Assembly: GCF_017562075.2 (NCBI RefSeq)
Contig: NC_054083.1
Span: 5,253,948 to 5,317,947 of the forward strand
Direction: 5' to 3'
Source of the DNA: Anopheles merus
Lineage: Eukaryota > Arthropoda > Insecta > Diptera > Culicidae
Length of the DNA stretch: 64,000 nt
The notes below the pieces were generated by a model that was not told where the DNA came from, made no database searches, and saw only the letters and a list, made by a program, of their open reading frames with translations. Below are positions 1-10,807 of this stretch, one piece after another. The position numbers and the translations under genes were made by a program. How positions within the stretch are numbered: the stretch's first letter is position 1; every line of letters begins with the position of its first letter.

Positions 1-148
1 ATAAAAATAAAACGAGTAACTTTCTTGCCTGTGATTTTTGCAACACTGCTTCTAGACGACCAAAATGTGTCCCGCGACAATTTTGGCATCATTTTTCTTA
101 ATGTCGATCAGTAGCCGAAATACTGTCTTTATTACAAACGTACAGGGT

Positions 149-468
149 TTACCAAGTCACTTTGCGATGTGAGCTACATTATTCATCTCACTTGAGACGT
201 TTTTCTATTCCCACATGCTACTTCATTTGGACCGAAGTAATTCTCTATTCCGCCGCATTCATTGTCATTCAATTTTGAAAAAAAAAAAAATGTGAACATC
301 TCGGACTGCTCCAGCTAACATCCCCTGTGAAAAGACTTCATATAATGGATGAAAATGAATGCGGCGGTATAGAGAAATATTTCGGGCCAAATGAAGTAGC
401 ACGTCAGAATAGAAAAACATATTAAGTGAGATGAATTGTACAGCACATATCGCAAAGTGACTTGGTAA
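149..468. mobile_element. Foldback MITE with ~125-bp inverted arms
   Basis: The two halves are reverse complements of each other. The left arm begins TTACCAAGTCACTTTGCG and the right arm ends CGCAAAGTGACTTGGTAA; similarity continues inward for about 125 bp with scattered mismatches, leaving a short A-rich centre near 283-340. There is no coding capacity. I could not define a convincing target site duplication (flanks ...CAGGGT / CAACTC...). The superfamily is not recognised. Confidence 0.7.
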
Positions 469-504
469 CAACTCAAACTCTAACTCAACTCAAAATTCTC
501 TCTA

Positions 505-942
505 AGGTCGTGAGGCCACGGTGCTTTCTCAAGCTGAGAAAACATTCTCAAGCACTCATTTAAGTTTCTCGAGCACTCAAAACTTGTTCTCAGACGCGAG
601 CTCGTGGCCGTCATCAATTTTTCTCACTCTGAGAAACTGATAAAGCCACTCAAGCATTATTTGGAGCTTTAAATAGAAAATAAGTTTTTGATTGCATGTT
701 TTAAAGCTTTTTCAATTATAAACATTGAATACATTTTCCATAGTGATTATCGAAAAACGAATAGCACAATTGCTTATATTTCAGTAAGCCGATCGCGGCA
801 TCGTCAACTTTCTCAAAGATTCTCAAAGATTCTCAAACCGATTTTGTGCCGATTCGACAAACGTTGAGAACGTAGGTTTCTCAAAAGCACTCATGAGTGC
901 TTGAGAAAATGAGCGTTGAGAAACCCCATGGCCCCGCGGCCT
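505..942. mobile_element. TIR element with TTCTCAAG/CTTGAGAA bursts
   Basis: The left end (AGGTCGTGAGGCCACGG) and the reverse complement of the right end (GCCGCGGGGCCATGGGG) match. Both continue into runs rich in TTTCTCAA and CTCAAGCACTCAT, so the ends form an inverted repeat of roughly 50 bp. The interior repeats the same short motif in both orientations (for example near 807-835 and 873-910). A CTA triplet flanks both ends and may be a 3-bp target duplication, which is weak evidence. The ends resemble those of the element at 5378-6827. It adjoins a non-LTR fragment on the right. Confidence 0.55.
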
Positions 943-944
943 AA

Positions 945-1221
945 AGGGCAAACGATTTCGCATGTTATTCTGCTTTCAATGCTTAAAAAACTGGGTTTCG
1001 CTGATAACTACATTACTTGGCTTCGCTCCTACTTAACCGGTTGCTCTTATCACATAAGTTCGTCCGGAGTCCCTCAAGGAAGTAATCTGGGCCCATTACT
1101 TTCTCTCATTTTTATCAACATTTTTCGCATGTCATCGGAATTTAACGATGCATTAGAGTTATTCGATTTCTGTTTGCCCACGTCAGCGTTTAAGGAAAAA
1201 TTGCGGTTGCGTGATGTGTAA
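945..1221 (+). pseudogene. Non-LTR retrotransposon RT fragment, internally deleted
   Basis: The translation shows a reverse-transcriptase block with the hallmark SSGVPQGSNLGPLL, then jumps directly to the C-terminal tail type (FDFCLPTSAFKEKLRLRD) seen at the 3' end of the related copy read on the minus strand at 7.1-8.7 kb. The catalytic ADD box and several hundred residues between are missing, so this is an internally deleted relic. It begins immediately at the right end of the TIR element at 505-942. Same general element type as the copies at 7.1-8.7 kb and 40.3-44.5 kb. Not functional. Confidence 0.75.
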
Positions 1222-3545
1222 CGTATATGTCTGAGGTACAGTCAGTCCAAAAAATATTCGTCTAGCTGAATATTTTACAGAAATAGGCGAATTATTGCCA
1301 AAATAGGCATGGAGCGGTAAAAGTAATGATGAGGTTTGATAAAGGTATTACACTCGTATTGCTAAAAATTATTGCACATTAATATATTGCAATAGCAACC
1401 AAAACACATGAAAAAACTTAAAAAGTCGTTTGAAGGGTGAGCAAAACATATTCGTCTGTTTAGTTTTTTTAAAATATTTACGCTGGCCAAGCACTACAAA
1501 GACGTGAATTAAATTTATTATTATCAATCTGCTAGTGACTTCCATTAAATTAATGCATTTCTGTTGTTTCAATTGCTCTTCAAACGATCAGAGAGGCACT
1601 AAAGGCGGGGGAGTTAAATGAATGGAGCATGATGGCATAAATAGTATCTTAATCCTATGCATAACCTATCCTTGCCATTTTTGAAGGTTACAAAATGTGT
1701 GGGAGGCCTCATTCGTTCATTTGATCAGCGGTTGCCCATTTTCTGATACTAATTGTGTGACAAACTGCTGTAATGGGTTAGGAGATAGCTACGGTCGCCA
1801 TGTAATGCGAGGAGCGTATAACCGTACCTTGAGTATCGTCGCGGTAGGTCAGTGTTTCGCTGACATGTATCGAGGTAGAATAATACTTTGTTCGAAGCGG
1901 ACTTTTCAACGTCCAGGCGATCATAGAAACCCAGAAGGGGTTTCCCTTACTGGAAACGTTGGAGTTTAGAAGCCTTACCTTGGGAGCACATAACAGAGGG
2001 GCATAACTAAACTCTTGAAATAAGTTGGAAGGCGAAGTTTTTAGGCAGCGTAACGTCCTATCTTGACAGTCCGAACGAATCTGATCTGCCGTGATCGGTC
2101 TTGATTTTATTTATCGATAAAATATATTGGTTCGGTGCAATGTCTAGTTTTTGTTTTGTATTTTACTAGGTGAGGTGTTTCTATGTGGTTTTAATTTACA
2201 ATGTGTCTGGAAGGGTGTGAGGTGTTTTTGTCGCTGCGTGCTTTTGCTGAAATTTTGATGTATTGCGCCAGAAGGTTTCAAATGGGTATCTTCGTCACCG
2301 CGCGTTTACGTTGCTATGTGTTCTAGGTGACGATTGCTTTTGCTTATGTTGCATGTTTCGGTTGTTTTTGCATGGATAGTGTGGTCTGAACTCTTCGGGT
2401 TTGTTGCCCTGGTCTGATTTGCTGAATGTGTCGTAAATGTGTTACAATAGTGTGATTTGTTACCATGTGTCTATAGCTGATAGTGTGGTTGATAATAATG
2501 TAGTTTATAATATAGTAGATATGCTACACTGCCACGTTAGCAGCCATCCTTGACGGTTAATCTAACGAAGGAAGCGGCTTAATGTCCAAAAAATCAAATA
2601 TTATTCAGGAATCAGTGAATTTTATGATGGCCAATAAGATCAGGAAAAGAGATGGGTCACATTTGGTTGATGGGTCATATTGCATTTCATTGTAGCTGGT
2701 CATGCTATGGCTTGAATGAGTGAGTTGTTACAAAAATGTTTTGTTTGAATAATACCATACGCAGAAAGTGGCCATATCTGTTAAGGAGCATCAAATAGCT
2801 CAAAAATTCATTCATTTCATTCATCAAATAGCTTCATTAATTCAAAAATTCAAATGAGGCTCTACTAACATATTAACGTCCGCCGTCTAGTAAATTGAAA
2901 ACAGTTTTCTAAGATGTAGCAGCAAAATCTCGTGCACCGGTAGCACCAAGGTGTCATTATACCAGGGCTCATTGAGGACAGGTGAGCTAGAAAAATGATT
3001 CAAATTGATAGGAGACGAGATGGTGAAATATATTCTTGCAGTTTTTAAGTACTTTGGGTTCCAGATCTGAGAAAATGTACTTAAAAAGTACCACATGTTT
3101 CAAGGTCAGTCGAGAGGGAGAACATACAGCGCATTGTCATTTGCCTAAAACACCAAACCTGTTGAAACTATACTGATTAAAACGATTTGGTAGACTCTCA
3201 TTATGATATCAGTTCCCATTTTTTCAATGGCACTTGGCCACGTGGTTCGGAAATGCAATATTTCTACCAGAGATTAATTGGAACATGTCTTGTAGGATGA
3301 GTGAGTCAAAATACATCCTTTTTTTAGGTTCAAATGAGTTCTGGCGTTGGTCAAGTAGTCAATAATAGTCATAAATGCAATAAGGAACACGATCAAGACA
3401 TTTTTAGATTTTATAACCTTTGTTTTTTTACACATATTACGTCAAAAGTATGATAGACGAATTCTTTTTGCGCGTCAATCAAACAACTTGTTTTAGTTTT
3501 TAATATATTAGTTGTTATTGCATTATTTTAATTCTTATTTTTAGC
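1222..3545. other. No supported feature
   Basis: About 2.3 kb of AT-rich sequence in which I see no long open frame, no recognisable protein motif and no convincing terminal repeats. A Tc1-like motif (TACAGTCAGTCCAAAA) near 1238 has no visible inverted partner. The short open frames in this stretch have no recognisable content. Confidence 0.5.
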
Positions 3546-3549
3546 AGTA

Positions 3550-3685
3550 CGTGTGTATTGATGGACCTTCTAAAGAGTTTAGAATGTGTCTCTACAGTTT
3601 ATTAATCACAACTACAACACAACTGAAGCTAACTGCTTCTTTTATACCCATCGTATATGATACGGTCTACTTTGTTTTCCTAACA
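3550..3685 (-). repeat. Probable 3' LTR of copia-type element
   Basis: On the minus strand the pol frame is followed by a purine-rich tract (AAGAGGGGG) and then TGTTAGGAAAACAAAG, the usual 5' TG start of an LTR after a polypurine tract. The far end is not defined because no second LTR is present in the window; about 135 bp is an estimate. Confidence 0.4.
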
Positions 3686-4368
3686 CCCCCTCTTAGACCT
3701 ATCGCAAATCGATGTTTCGTAAAAACTGCTGAAGAAAGCCCTTTCGTAAACATATCCGCAAGTTGGTTTTCGCTTGGAATATACTTCAATTGAATTCTTC
3801 CGTTCTGAATACATTCTTGTATGAAATTGTATCTGATATCTAATTGTTTCATCCGTTTTTGTTCGCGAGGCTCTTCGGCAATATACATACACGAATGGTT
3901 GTCTTCGTATATAATTAACGGAGTATTCAAATGCTCGCCAAATTCGGTAAACAGATTTTCTAACCATATTGCTTCGCAGGATAATTGGCTTAACGCAACA
4001 TATTCCGCTTCTGTTGATGACAATACAATGGTTCCTTGCTTTCTTGTGGTCCATAGAACTGTGTTTCCAAAATTTTTAAATATATAGCCACTTGTGGAAT
4101 GAGGACTTTCCATGTCGCTATCCCAATCTGCATCAGCAAATCCTATAATTGGCTCCTCTTGATTATGTCGGTATTCTAGGAAATAATCTTTTGTGCCTTG
4201 TAAATACCTTAGTACACGTTTTAGATGTGTCCAGTGTTCATCTGCTGCACCTCTATGAAAGCGACTAGGATAATTAACTGCAATACTAATGTCTGGACGA
4301 GACGTAATCATCAAATAGGTTAAACATCCTACAAGTTCACGGTACGGATGCTGTGTTGTTCCCTCCAT
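3667..4368 (-). pseudogene. Copia (Ty1) pol, C-terminal RT and RNase H
   Basis: The 233-residue open frame has the signatures of the last part of a Ty1/copia polyprotein. Near the start is the end of the RT domain (YRELVGCLTYLMITSRPDIS). The RNase H domain follows, with GFADADWDSD, the STSGYIF motif, LSSTEAEYVAL and the YEDNHSCMYIA aspartate, and then a terminal ADMFTKGL block typical of copia ends. Gag, protease, integrase and most of RT are absent: the frame stops having homology near 4368, where the repeat-rich foldback region begins. The frame runs through the polypurine tract into the LTR, which is normal for compact copia elements. This is a 5'-truncated relic; no matching 5' part was found elsewhere in the window. 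Confidence 0.85.
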
Positions 4369-4432
4369 GTTATGATTGCGTGTTCACTTCAAATTGGTTG
4401 CTAGGGGACCCCTATTAACTATAGGCAGTGCT

Positions 4433-5140
4433 GCAAAATGTCATGAGTATCACGAGATTTTCACCAACGAAAACAATGAACATATCTGGGGTAGCTTGAT
4501 GCTCATTGCTGATAGTCAATAAAAGTGCGCCATGACATGCTGAACACGACATGTGAATTCTTGAGTCCAACGCGATACTCTGACCGACAAGCTTAGCTTA
4601 ATGCCGGCGCAAGCATTATCATGATTTTTTTCTGGCTGCGAACAGTGCTGCCAAATGCCACTGTTTCAATCATCAACACTCATGACTGAAACGAAGCTCA
4701 AATCAGATCACGTACTCAACTGAGATGATCAGTGACTGTACTTAAACAGTTGGAGAATCAATCACATGCTTGGTGACATTTAGTTTAGCACCCAACTTTT
4801 GATCACTCACTTGGTCACGACATTGTTGTCAGCAATAATCGCGACATTCTTGGAATATATTTTTCGCGTGGGCTCTAGCAGTGTTGCAAAATGTCAACAT
4901 ATCTGTGGTAGCTTGATATCATTGTTGATATTCAATAAAAGTGCGTCATGACATGCTGAACACGACTTGTAAATTCTTGAGTCCAACGCGATACTCTGAC
5001 TGACAAGCTTAGCATAATGCCCGCATAAGCATAATAATGACTATTGCTGGCTGTGTACAGTGCTACCAAATATCACTGTTTCAGTCACCAACGCTCATGA
5101 CTGAAACGAAGCTCAAGTCGACTCACGTACACAAGTGCGA
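4433..5140. repeat. Tandem duplication (~435-bp period) in left arm
   Basis: The block beginning GCTGCAAAATGTCA at 4432 is repeated from about 4875, including shared segments such as CATGACATGCTGAACACGAC and GAGTCCAACGCGATACTCTG. The copies are clearly diverged, with small indels. Subterminal tandem units of this kind are typical of foldback elements. Confidence 0.65.
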
Positions 5141-5377
5141 TGATCAGGCGCAAGATGAACATAGTCGTTGTGATGTGTGACCAGATTGGTGACATTGCAG
5201 CAACCACCTCTTGGTCGGTCACTTTGACGTGACTTTGTTTGTCTGTGATCAATTTCGAAATGTCACTGATGCTATCACCAGCACTCGTGATTGAAATGAA
5301 ATTCATTTCGGTTCACGTACACACGTGCGATGATCAGAGGTAAGACGCACATGGTCGTTGTGGCGTCTGATCTGATT

Positions 5378-6827
5378 AGGCGAAAGGCCATGAGAGTGAC
5401 AATATGTTGACAAATTTTTCAAAACGTGAGCTTTTGTCACTTTTTTGAGCTTTTGTCAAAATTTTGTAACCTGGCGCAGCCAGGAAATAAAGTTGACAAA
5501 AGTTGACAAAATTTGACGTTCGCGAAAAAGCGTAAACAAACAGCTATTCCCGACAGACAAAGAGAACGAAATTTTCAGGCGAGGGGTAGGTAGAAACACG
5601 CGGCGGGGGCCCGGCCCAAGATCGGATCCGAAGTCCGTTGTTTTGGGCTCGAAATTAAAAATGGCGGATGGAGCGCTACCACGGAGAGAATGCGCTCTCT
5701 TGCTTGCCTTTAAAATACACGAGGCGCTCTCGCTGTAAAGAACGCTCGCTCGCGCTGTTTCATCATACCCCTTCCTTCCCGTTTCTTTCGGCTTGCGCTG
5801 CGCTGAGCTGGTACCCCCTCCCACTTGATTCCAGCGAATTGCGCTGCGCTGGACTGACACCCCCTCCCACTTGTTTCTTTCGTAGCACGCTGTGCGCTTC
5901 CCTTCATTCGGGCTTGGTGCACCCGAATCAAAACAAAAACTTGAACACATTAAACTTGGTTTATATTTTATCACTTTTATTGCAAATAAAGGGGCATTTT
6001 CGCACATAGCTTCACACAATCTTGCCACAAAATCACACACATTATTTATATTTAAAAAATCGTCTTATTTAAAATAGCCGTCTAACTGCATGAATACCGT
6101 TGTTGCTGTTCAATGCAGTAAAAAAATATTGAAATAAAGCAGCGCAAATCACACATTTAAGATAAATGGTGAAAAATAAGCGCAGCTTCATTTCAATGTG
6201 CACAACACTTCAACACTTAGCGAATCTTCGATCGCCCGGGACTTAGGCTAACACGCGCGCGGCCTTTCACGGCGAACGCTTGAGCTGAACTGACGATTTC
6301 GTGTGGTGGCAAGAAAGGGAGCGCACAGAGGAACACTCGCTGCACTAGTGCGAGCGAGACACCGATAGCCGCATGCCGCTGCGAGAAAACCAAACTGAGC
6401 GCGCAGGCTGAAAGTGAACGCACACATTCACATATGTGTAATTGTGTGAGTGCAAAAACTGTGTAGAAACCAAAACACGCTCGCGCCTCCGCGTAAATCC
6501 GCGTATTTCCAACCGTCTACCCATGCTTCTACATGCCCCTCGCCTGAAAGTCGCACACTTTTTCATTCTCATTGCTAGTAGGGTTTGGCGCATTTGTGAC
6601 CCATTGCTATCATAATAATACTAAAATGCATGATTCTAATTGATTTATGCACCTATTTAGTACTTCTTAAACAAAATATCGATGATATTCAGATGTTGGA
6701 GCTTTTTGTCGTTCTTGTGTATATTTTTAGTACGGCCACGAGAAAAGCTCTTTTTAGCAGTTGACAAGCAATTTTGACAAAGTTGAAACTTTTTTCAACA
6801 TTTTTTCACCTCCGTGGCCACGCGCTC
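5378..6827. mobile_element. 1.45-kb TIR element inside the foldback left arm
   Basis: Comparison with the uninterrupted right arm shows that 5378-6827 is inserted sequence; the target triplet ATT is present on both sides (5375-5377 and 6828-6830). The left end and the reverse-complemented right end share GGCCA, then GTGA and ATGTTGA spaced alike, giving a diverged inverted repeat of about 45 bp. The interior has no recognisable transposase. It contains a tandem CCCCCTCCCACTTG pair and GC-rich blocks unlike the AT-rich surroundings. Its ends resemble those of 505-942. Probably non-autonomous; the superfamily is unresolved. Confidence 0.55.
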
Positions 6828-7711
6828 ATTGGTGATATTTTGGTAACCAACTCCTGGTCAATCAGTTTGTCGTGATTTTTTGGTATTTTATTATCGCGAT
6901 AGACTTAGAACATACGTGGCGCGGGCGAGTGGTGTTTTATTAACCATGTGCATATGATTAGAAGCAGTAATCGGTTCTGCTAACTGGTTAAATGATCCCG
7001 CATCCTACATATATTGCCAGACTCAGTTTGCTGATCCAAACGTTTATGTATGAACTCTCGTAAGCAGTGCACATGCAAGGATTACCGCTTCATAATGTAT
7101 TTTATTATTATTATTATTATTATTATTATGATTTATTTAATCTTCAACGGGCCGTATGGCCTAATTAAGATGTAACAGTTCAATTGAAAAAAAAATACAT
7201 AGCAAAAATAAGATTTGCATCGCAATTCACTGCGGCCACGGCAAAAGCCGGAGACGTTCCTTGAAGCACTGAGTTGAGATGTCGAAGTCGAAGCAATCCG
7301 AGACAGTGTTGAAGACAGCCGACATGCGGAACATAGGGTCGGACCGACCAGCACTGGAACGGGGTTGAGCGAGCCGTAGAGTTTCTCTAGACCTAAGTGT
7401 TCGGGATGGTGCATAGATATCGACTCGATCCAACAAAGGCGATGAGTCGATAGAGCCATTTAGCAATCCAGCGATGAAAGAGCACTGTGCATTGCGTCTT
7501 CTAACCAAAAGAGGTTCAAGGCCTAGAAGACGGCACCGCGCAGCATACGGAGGAAGATTATTGCGATCCTGCCAGGGAAGTAGGCGTAGGGCATATCTCG
7601 TGAGCTTACGTTGAATCGCCTCAAGTCGAGCAATTGAAGAAGCGGTAGTTGGGCTCCAGACTACGCACGAATATTCCAGAACCGAAAGAACGATGCAGTT
7701 GTACACAGTTT

Positions 7712-8012
7712 CCGCCGAAACCGATCGAGAAAGCGAGCAGAAATGTCCGAAGAACCGATCGAAGCTCTTGATCGGTTGAAGCGTTTACGGTTTTTCGAGA
7801 GAGCCTGCTGTATGTGTATGTCTCTTTTTGACAAAAAAGCTCCGGTACGCGACCGTGTTGGCGCAAAAATGATAATGGCCGAAAAATGTTTCACACCCAC
7901 GTTTTCTTTCTCCCCTCTTTTCCCTTTCACCTCGCTTTATCGTTATTGGTTTTTGCTCTCTAGCTACATTGAGCGAGTGGCTGACAAGTTTTCGATCGCT
8001 TTGCGCAGCGGG
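7712..8012. mobile_element. ~300-bp insertion with imperfect TIRs
   Basis: Alignment with the intact copy near 44.05 kb shows extra sequence here within the non-LTR coding region. The two ends (CCGCCGAAACCGATCGAGAAAG and the reverse complement of ...CGATCGCTTTGCGCAGCGGG) are imperfect inverted repeats sharing CGATCGA. Borders are uncertain by a few bases and no target duplication was resolved. Confidence 0.4.
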
Positions 8013-8023
8013 TGATGCACATG

Positions 8024-8369
8024 TAGTGATGGGTCAAGTTGCACTTTTTACTGTGTGGTGCGGTGCTACCACACACAAATAAGTGTGCGGTGTTGTGGTG
8101 GTGCCACTTTTGTGCAACCGCACAATTTTGTGCAACCGCACAATTTTGTGTTACCGCACAATTTTGTGCAACCGCACAATTTTGTGCAACCGCACAATTT
8201 TGTGCAACCGCACAATCGCTTTGTTGCGGTTGCACAAAATTGTGCGGTTGCACAAAATTGTGCGGTTGCACAAAAGTGGTACCACAATTTTGTTTGGTGT
8301 GCAAGTGTGCTCGCACATATTGATGTGCTGTGCGTGCGTGGTAGCACTGTGCTACTTGACCCATCACTA
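8024..8369. mobile_element. hAT-like MITE, TAGTGATGGG ends, 18-bp minisatellite core
   Basis: The element begins TAGTGATGGGTCAAG and ends CTTGACCCATCACTA, and is flanked by a perfect 8-bp duplication TGCACATG (8016-8023 and 8370-8377). The uninterrupted target is visible in the sister copy near 44.04 kb, which confirms the insertion. The core is about six copies of an 18-bp unit (CAACCGCACAATTTTGTG), followed by about three inverted copies, so the whole element can fold. Short chance frames in several phases come from this repeat. The 8-bp TSD and CAGTG/TAGTG-type ends suggest the hAT superfamily. Confidence 0.8.
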
Positions 8370-8734
8370 TGCACATGGGGTTGCGGAATTCATTAGTTGT
8401 CCGGATAACCACGCCAAGTAATTGATTTCCTCTGGCTACAACGTCATCGATATGCTGTTTAAAGTTCAAACTAGAGTCAAGCAGAACGCCCAGGTTTTTG
8501 GCATGATTCTGTCGATTAACTGCAGTGCCGTCCATGAAGTAGGTCCCAGTCACTGGGCTCCTGCATCGACTAAAAGACACACAGTAGCATTTCTCGATGC
8601 AGATAGTCAGTCCATTACGCTTGCACCACGAACAGAAAATGTCGATGCAGTCTTGCAGGAATGTACAATCACCTGTGTTGTGAATAGGCGCAAAAATTGT
8701 TCCGTCGTCGACAAACAGACTGATACTGATATGA

Positions 8735-9770
8735 AGCCGTTACTTAGATCCCATTCTACGTGTGCTTCGACATGTTGATATGTTAAATGGTATGAAACAC
8801 GAACCGTTTGCAATTTTATCTCCTAGCTTCGAATAACAAACCAAATCGTTTTCCGCTTGCTATGCTTCTTGAAATGTAAATATTACAGGATTTCACACTT
8901 TATCTCAAGATCGCAGGACCCCTTCCCGAATCTGTTTTAGCCAATGCCAAGAATGCGGTATAATGCTTGAAAACGTTGATGATACCTGAATTCATCGGAT
9001 GCAATGCTGAATCTGCGGCACATTTCTCAAACACACTGTTCCGCGCCGAGGACATGCGGTCGAATATTTTTTTACACGTATAACCTTTGTGTACATCAGT
9101 GTATTAGATACACCCAATTATCCTTTTCGCGTTTTTATCAAGAAAAAGACAATTTAATAAATTTAGTTAATGCATATTTGTTTAATTAAAATATTTACAA
9201 GTGTTAAGAAAGTAGTTTCAACTGTTTAAATAATCTTTTTGGTAAAAACACGAAAAAAAATAATTAGCTGTTTTCAGTACACTGATGTACACAAAGGTTA
9301 AACGAGTAAAAAAATATTCTATGCTATGCCGGCAAGCTGGTGAACAAAGAGAACATTATCAAGGTTTACACCATGCTCATGAACGGCAAACTCGACCAAC
9401 TGACAGAGATTGCCTTTTACATGGTCGGTCCAATCGAGAATTTTGGCAAAACAAAGTAAAGTGTCTGGCCAAGGAACCGGCCTAAGAATCCGGTCGACTC
9501 AAAAAGATAAAGTAGGCAGTTTTCCAGTACTTGCGTCGGCGTTCGATTTCGGCTGGAAAACGATCAAGCAGAGCTCCTCGAATGTAAACTCACTTCAGCG
9601 GCACCTCCTCATTCACTGTGTTGTTAGTGTACATCGAACAGCGTAAAATTGGTCATCTGGACAAGAAACTTAGGCAATGTCCGCTAAAAGTCGTACTGAC
9701 TCTTCATTCCCTTCTTCTAAATTGTCTCAAATTCCGGTGCCGGCTGTTTGTGGGTCTAAAGTGTTTTTCT
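8735..9770 (+). pseudogene. Unidentified degraded coding remnant
   Basis: I do not recognise the protein, but the stretch reads like old coding DNA. Near 8746-8826 a frame gives LDPILRVLRHVDMLNG. After a possible splice acceptor (ATATTACAG, 8880s), a frame from about 8889 gives DFTLYLKIAGPLPESVL, one TAA, then IPEFIGCNAESAAHFSNTLF. A palindromic MITE follows (9077-9301). A 49-codon frame at 9310-9459 then gives YAGKLVNKENIIKVYTMLM, and a further frame continues to about 9646. Codon third positions are GC-rich compared with the flanks. It lies between the inverted arms of the foldback element, so it may be the relic of its transposase or a captured host exon set. Confidence 0.35.
9077..9301. 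mobile_element. Small MITE with 23-bp TIRs
   Basis: TAACCTTTGTGTACATCAGT at 9080 is mirrored by its reverse complement at about 9279-9301, enclosing about 180 bp of AT-rich sequence. There is no coding content. It interrupts the unidentified coding remnant. TA-type ends are possible but the target duplication is not certain. Confidence 0.6.
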
Positions 9771-9782
9771 AGAGTAATTAAT

Positions 9783-10366
9783 AAATACATTATGAAGCGG
9801 TAATCCTTGCATGTGCACTGCTTACGAGAGTTCATACATAAACGTTTGGATCAGGAAACTGAGTCTGGCAATATATGTAGGATGCGGGATCATTTAACCA
9901 TTTAGCAGAACCGATTACTGCTTCTAATCATATGCACATGGTTAATAAAACACCACTCGCCCGCGCCACGTATGTTCTAAGTCTATCGCGATAATAAAAT
10001 ACCAAAAAATCACGACAAACTGATTGACCAGGAGTTGGTTACCAAAATATCACCAATCAGATCAGACTCCACAACGACCATGTGCGCCTTACCTCTGATC
10101 ATCGCACGTGTGTACGTGAACCGAAATGAATTTCATTTCAATCACGAGTGCTGGTGATAGCATCAGTGACATTTCGAAATTGATCACAGACAAACAAAGT
10201 CACGTCAAAGTGACCGAACAAGAGGTGGTTGCTGCAATGTCACCAATCTGGTCACACATCACAACGACTATGTTCATCTTGCGCCTGATCATCGCACTTG
10301 TGTACGTGAGTCGACTTGAGCTTCGTTTCAGTCATGAGCGTTGGTGACTGAAACAGTGATATTTTA
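9783..10366. repeat. Right inverted arm of foldback-like element
   Basis: Continuous reverse complement of 6831-7099 plus 5066-5377. The match begins at the ATACATTATGAAGCGGTAAT boundary next to the core and ends at about GTGATATTT (10366). Similarity by eye is well over 90 percent, with single-base differences. Because this arm is uninterrupted it shows exactly where the left arm was invaded. Confidence 0.8.
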
Positions 10367-10807
10367 CAGTGCTGCTCCTGGTCCCGAAAATTTCACAAGA
10401 AAGTGATTGACTAAAAGTTTATTCCCAAATTGTCACCAATCATATCACTCGTTACAACCACTTGAGAATTTCACCTGTGATAATCGCATTTGAGTACGTG
10501 ACGCTGACAAGGTTTTTGTTTCACTTGTTTCAATGAGCATGCTTTCTCCCTCTATCTGTTTTGATTATCTGACGGGTCAAACAGAGCGAAAAAACATGCT
10601 AATTTTGTTTCTTGGAACCACTCGCACGCAATGCTTATCTCCCGTGACCATCGCGATGATCACCGACTGAAAATGTCGCGACCAAGTGATTGAACACGAG
10701 TTGGTTGCACACAATGTCACCAAGCATGCGATGGTCGCATCAACTGTTTGAGGCTCGCCTCTGATCTTCGCAGTAGAACTCGTGACGCTGAGATGATTTT
10801 GTTTCAG

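Larger units (their letters stand above)
7099..8731 (-). pseudogene. 5'-truncated non-LTR retrotransposon, 3' half
   Basis: On the minus strand this reads as the second half of a non-LTR RT ORF and matches closely the + strand copy at 43.7-44.48 kb (shared blocks LGVLLDSSLNFKQHI, SVLEYSCVVWSPTTASSIARL and LTRYALRLLPWQDR). The ORF end is followed by a GGCCATACGGCC stem and an AT-rich tail ending in an ATA microsatellite (7100-7133), the 3' end of the element. The copy starts just before the catalytic ADD box, a typical 5' truncation. It is interrupted by two small insertions, 7712-8012 and the hAT-like MITE at 8024-8369. It sits in the centre of the foldback element. Confidence 0.85.
4430..10807. 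mobile_element. Foldback-like element with long repeat-rich inverted arms
   Basis: Two long inverted arms face each other. The right arm is continuous at 9783-10366. The left arm lies at 5066-5377 and 6831-7099 and is interrupted by a TIR element. A short chance frame (MNFISITSAGDS...) appears on opposite strands of the two arms at 5085-5306 and 10126-10347, which makes the inversion easy to see. Outside the paired region both sides carry diverged tandem units of the same material, with recurring TGATCATCGCA, GTGATTGACC and TTGGTTACCAAA-type motifs. This resembles Foldback or other long-TIR DNA elements. No transposase was recognised and the outer borders are approximate. Confidence 0.6.

Noticed and set aside
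1238..1300. Possible Tc1 terminal repeat
   Set aside because: Only one end is visible and no inverted partner was found within several kb.
5085..5306. Conserved 73-residue frame present twice (also 10126-10347)
   Set aside because: The duplication is explained by the inverted arms of the foldback element; no start context, no known motif, and the same unit is repeated in diverged form without an open frame.
5456..6040. Minus-strand frame of 194 codons (and overlapping + frames) in the 5378-6827 element
   Set aside because: The composition follows the GC-rich repeat blocks, there is no domain-like pattern, and frames overlap on both strands; treated as chance.
8087..8290. CRISPR-like regularly spaced repeats
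   Set aside because: Units are directly contiguous without variable spacers, and they lie inside a MITE in a eukaryotic genome.
8055..8421. Overlapping frames on both strands with repeating NFVQPH / CATAQF units
   Set aside because: They are translations of the 18-bp minisatellite; every phase is open because the unit length is a multiple of three.
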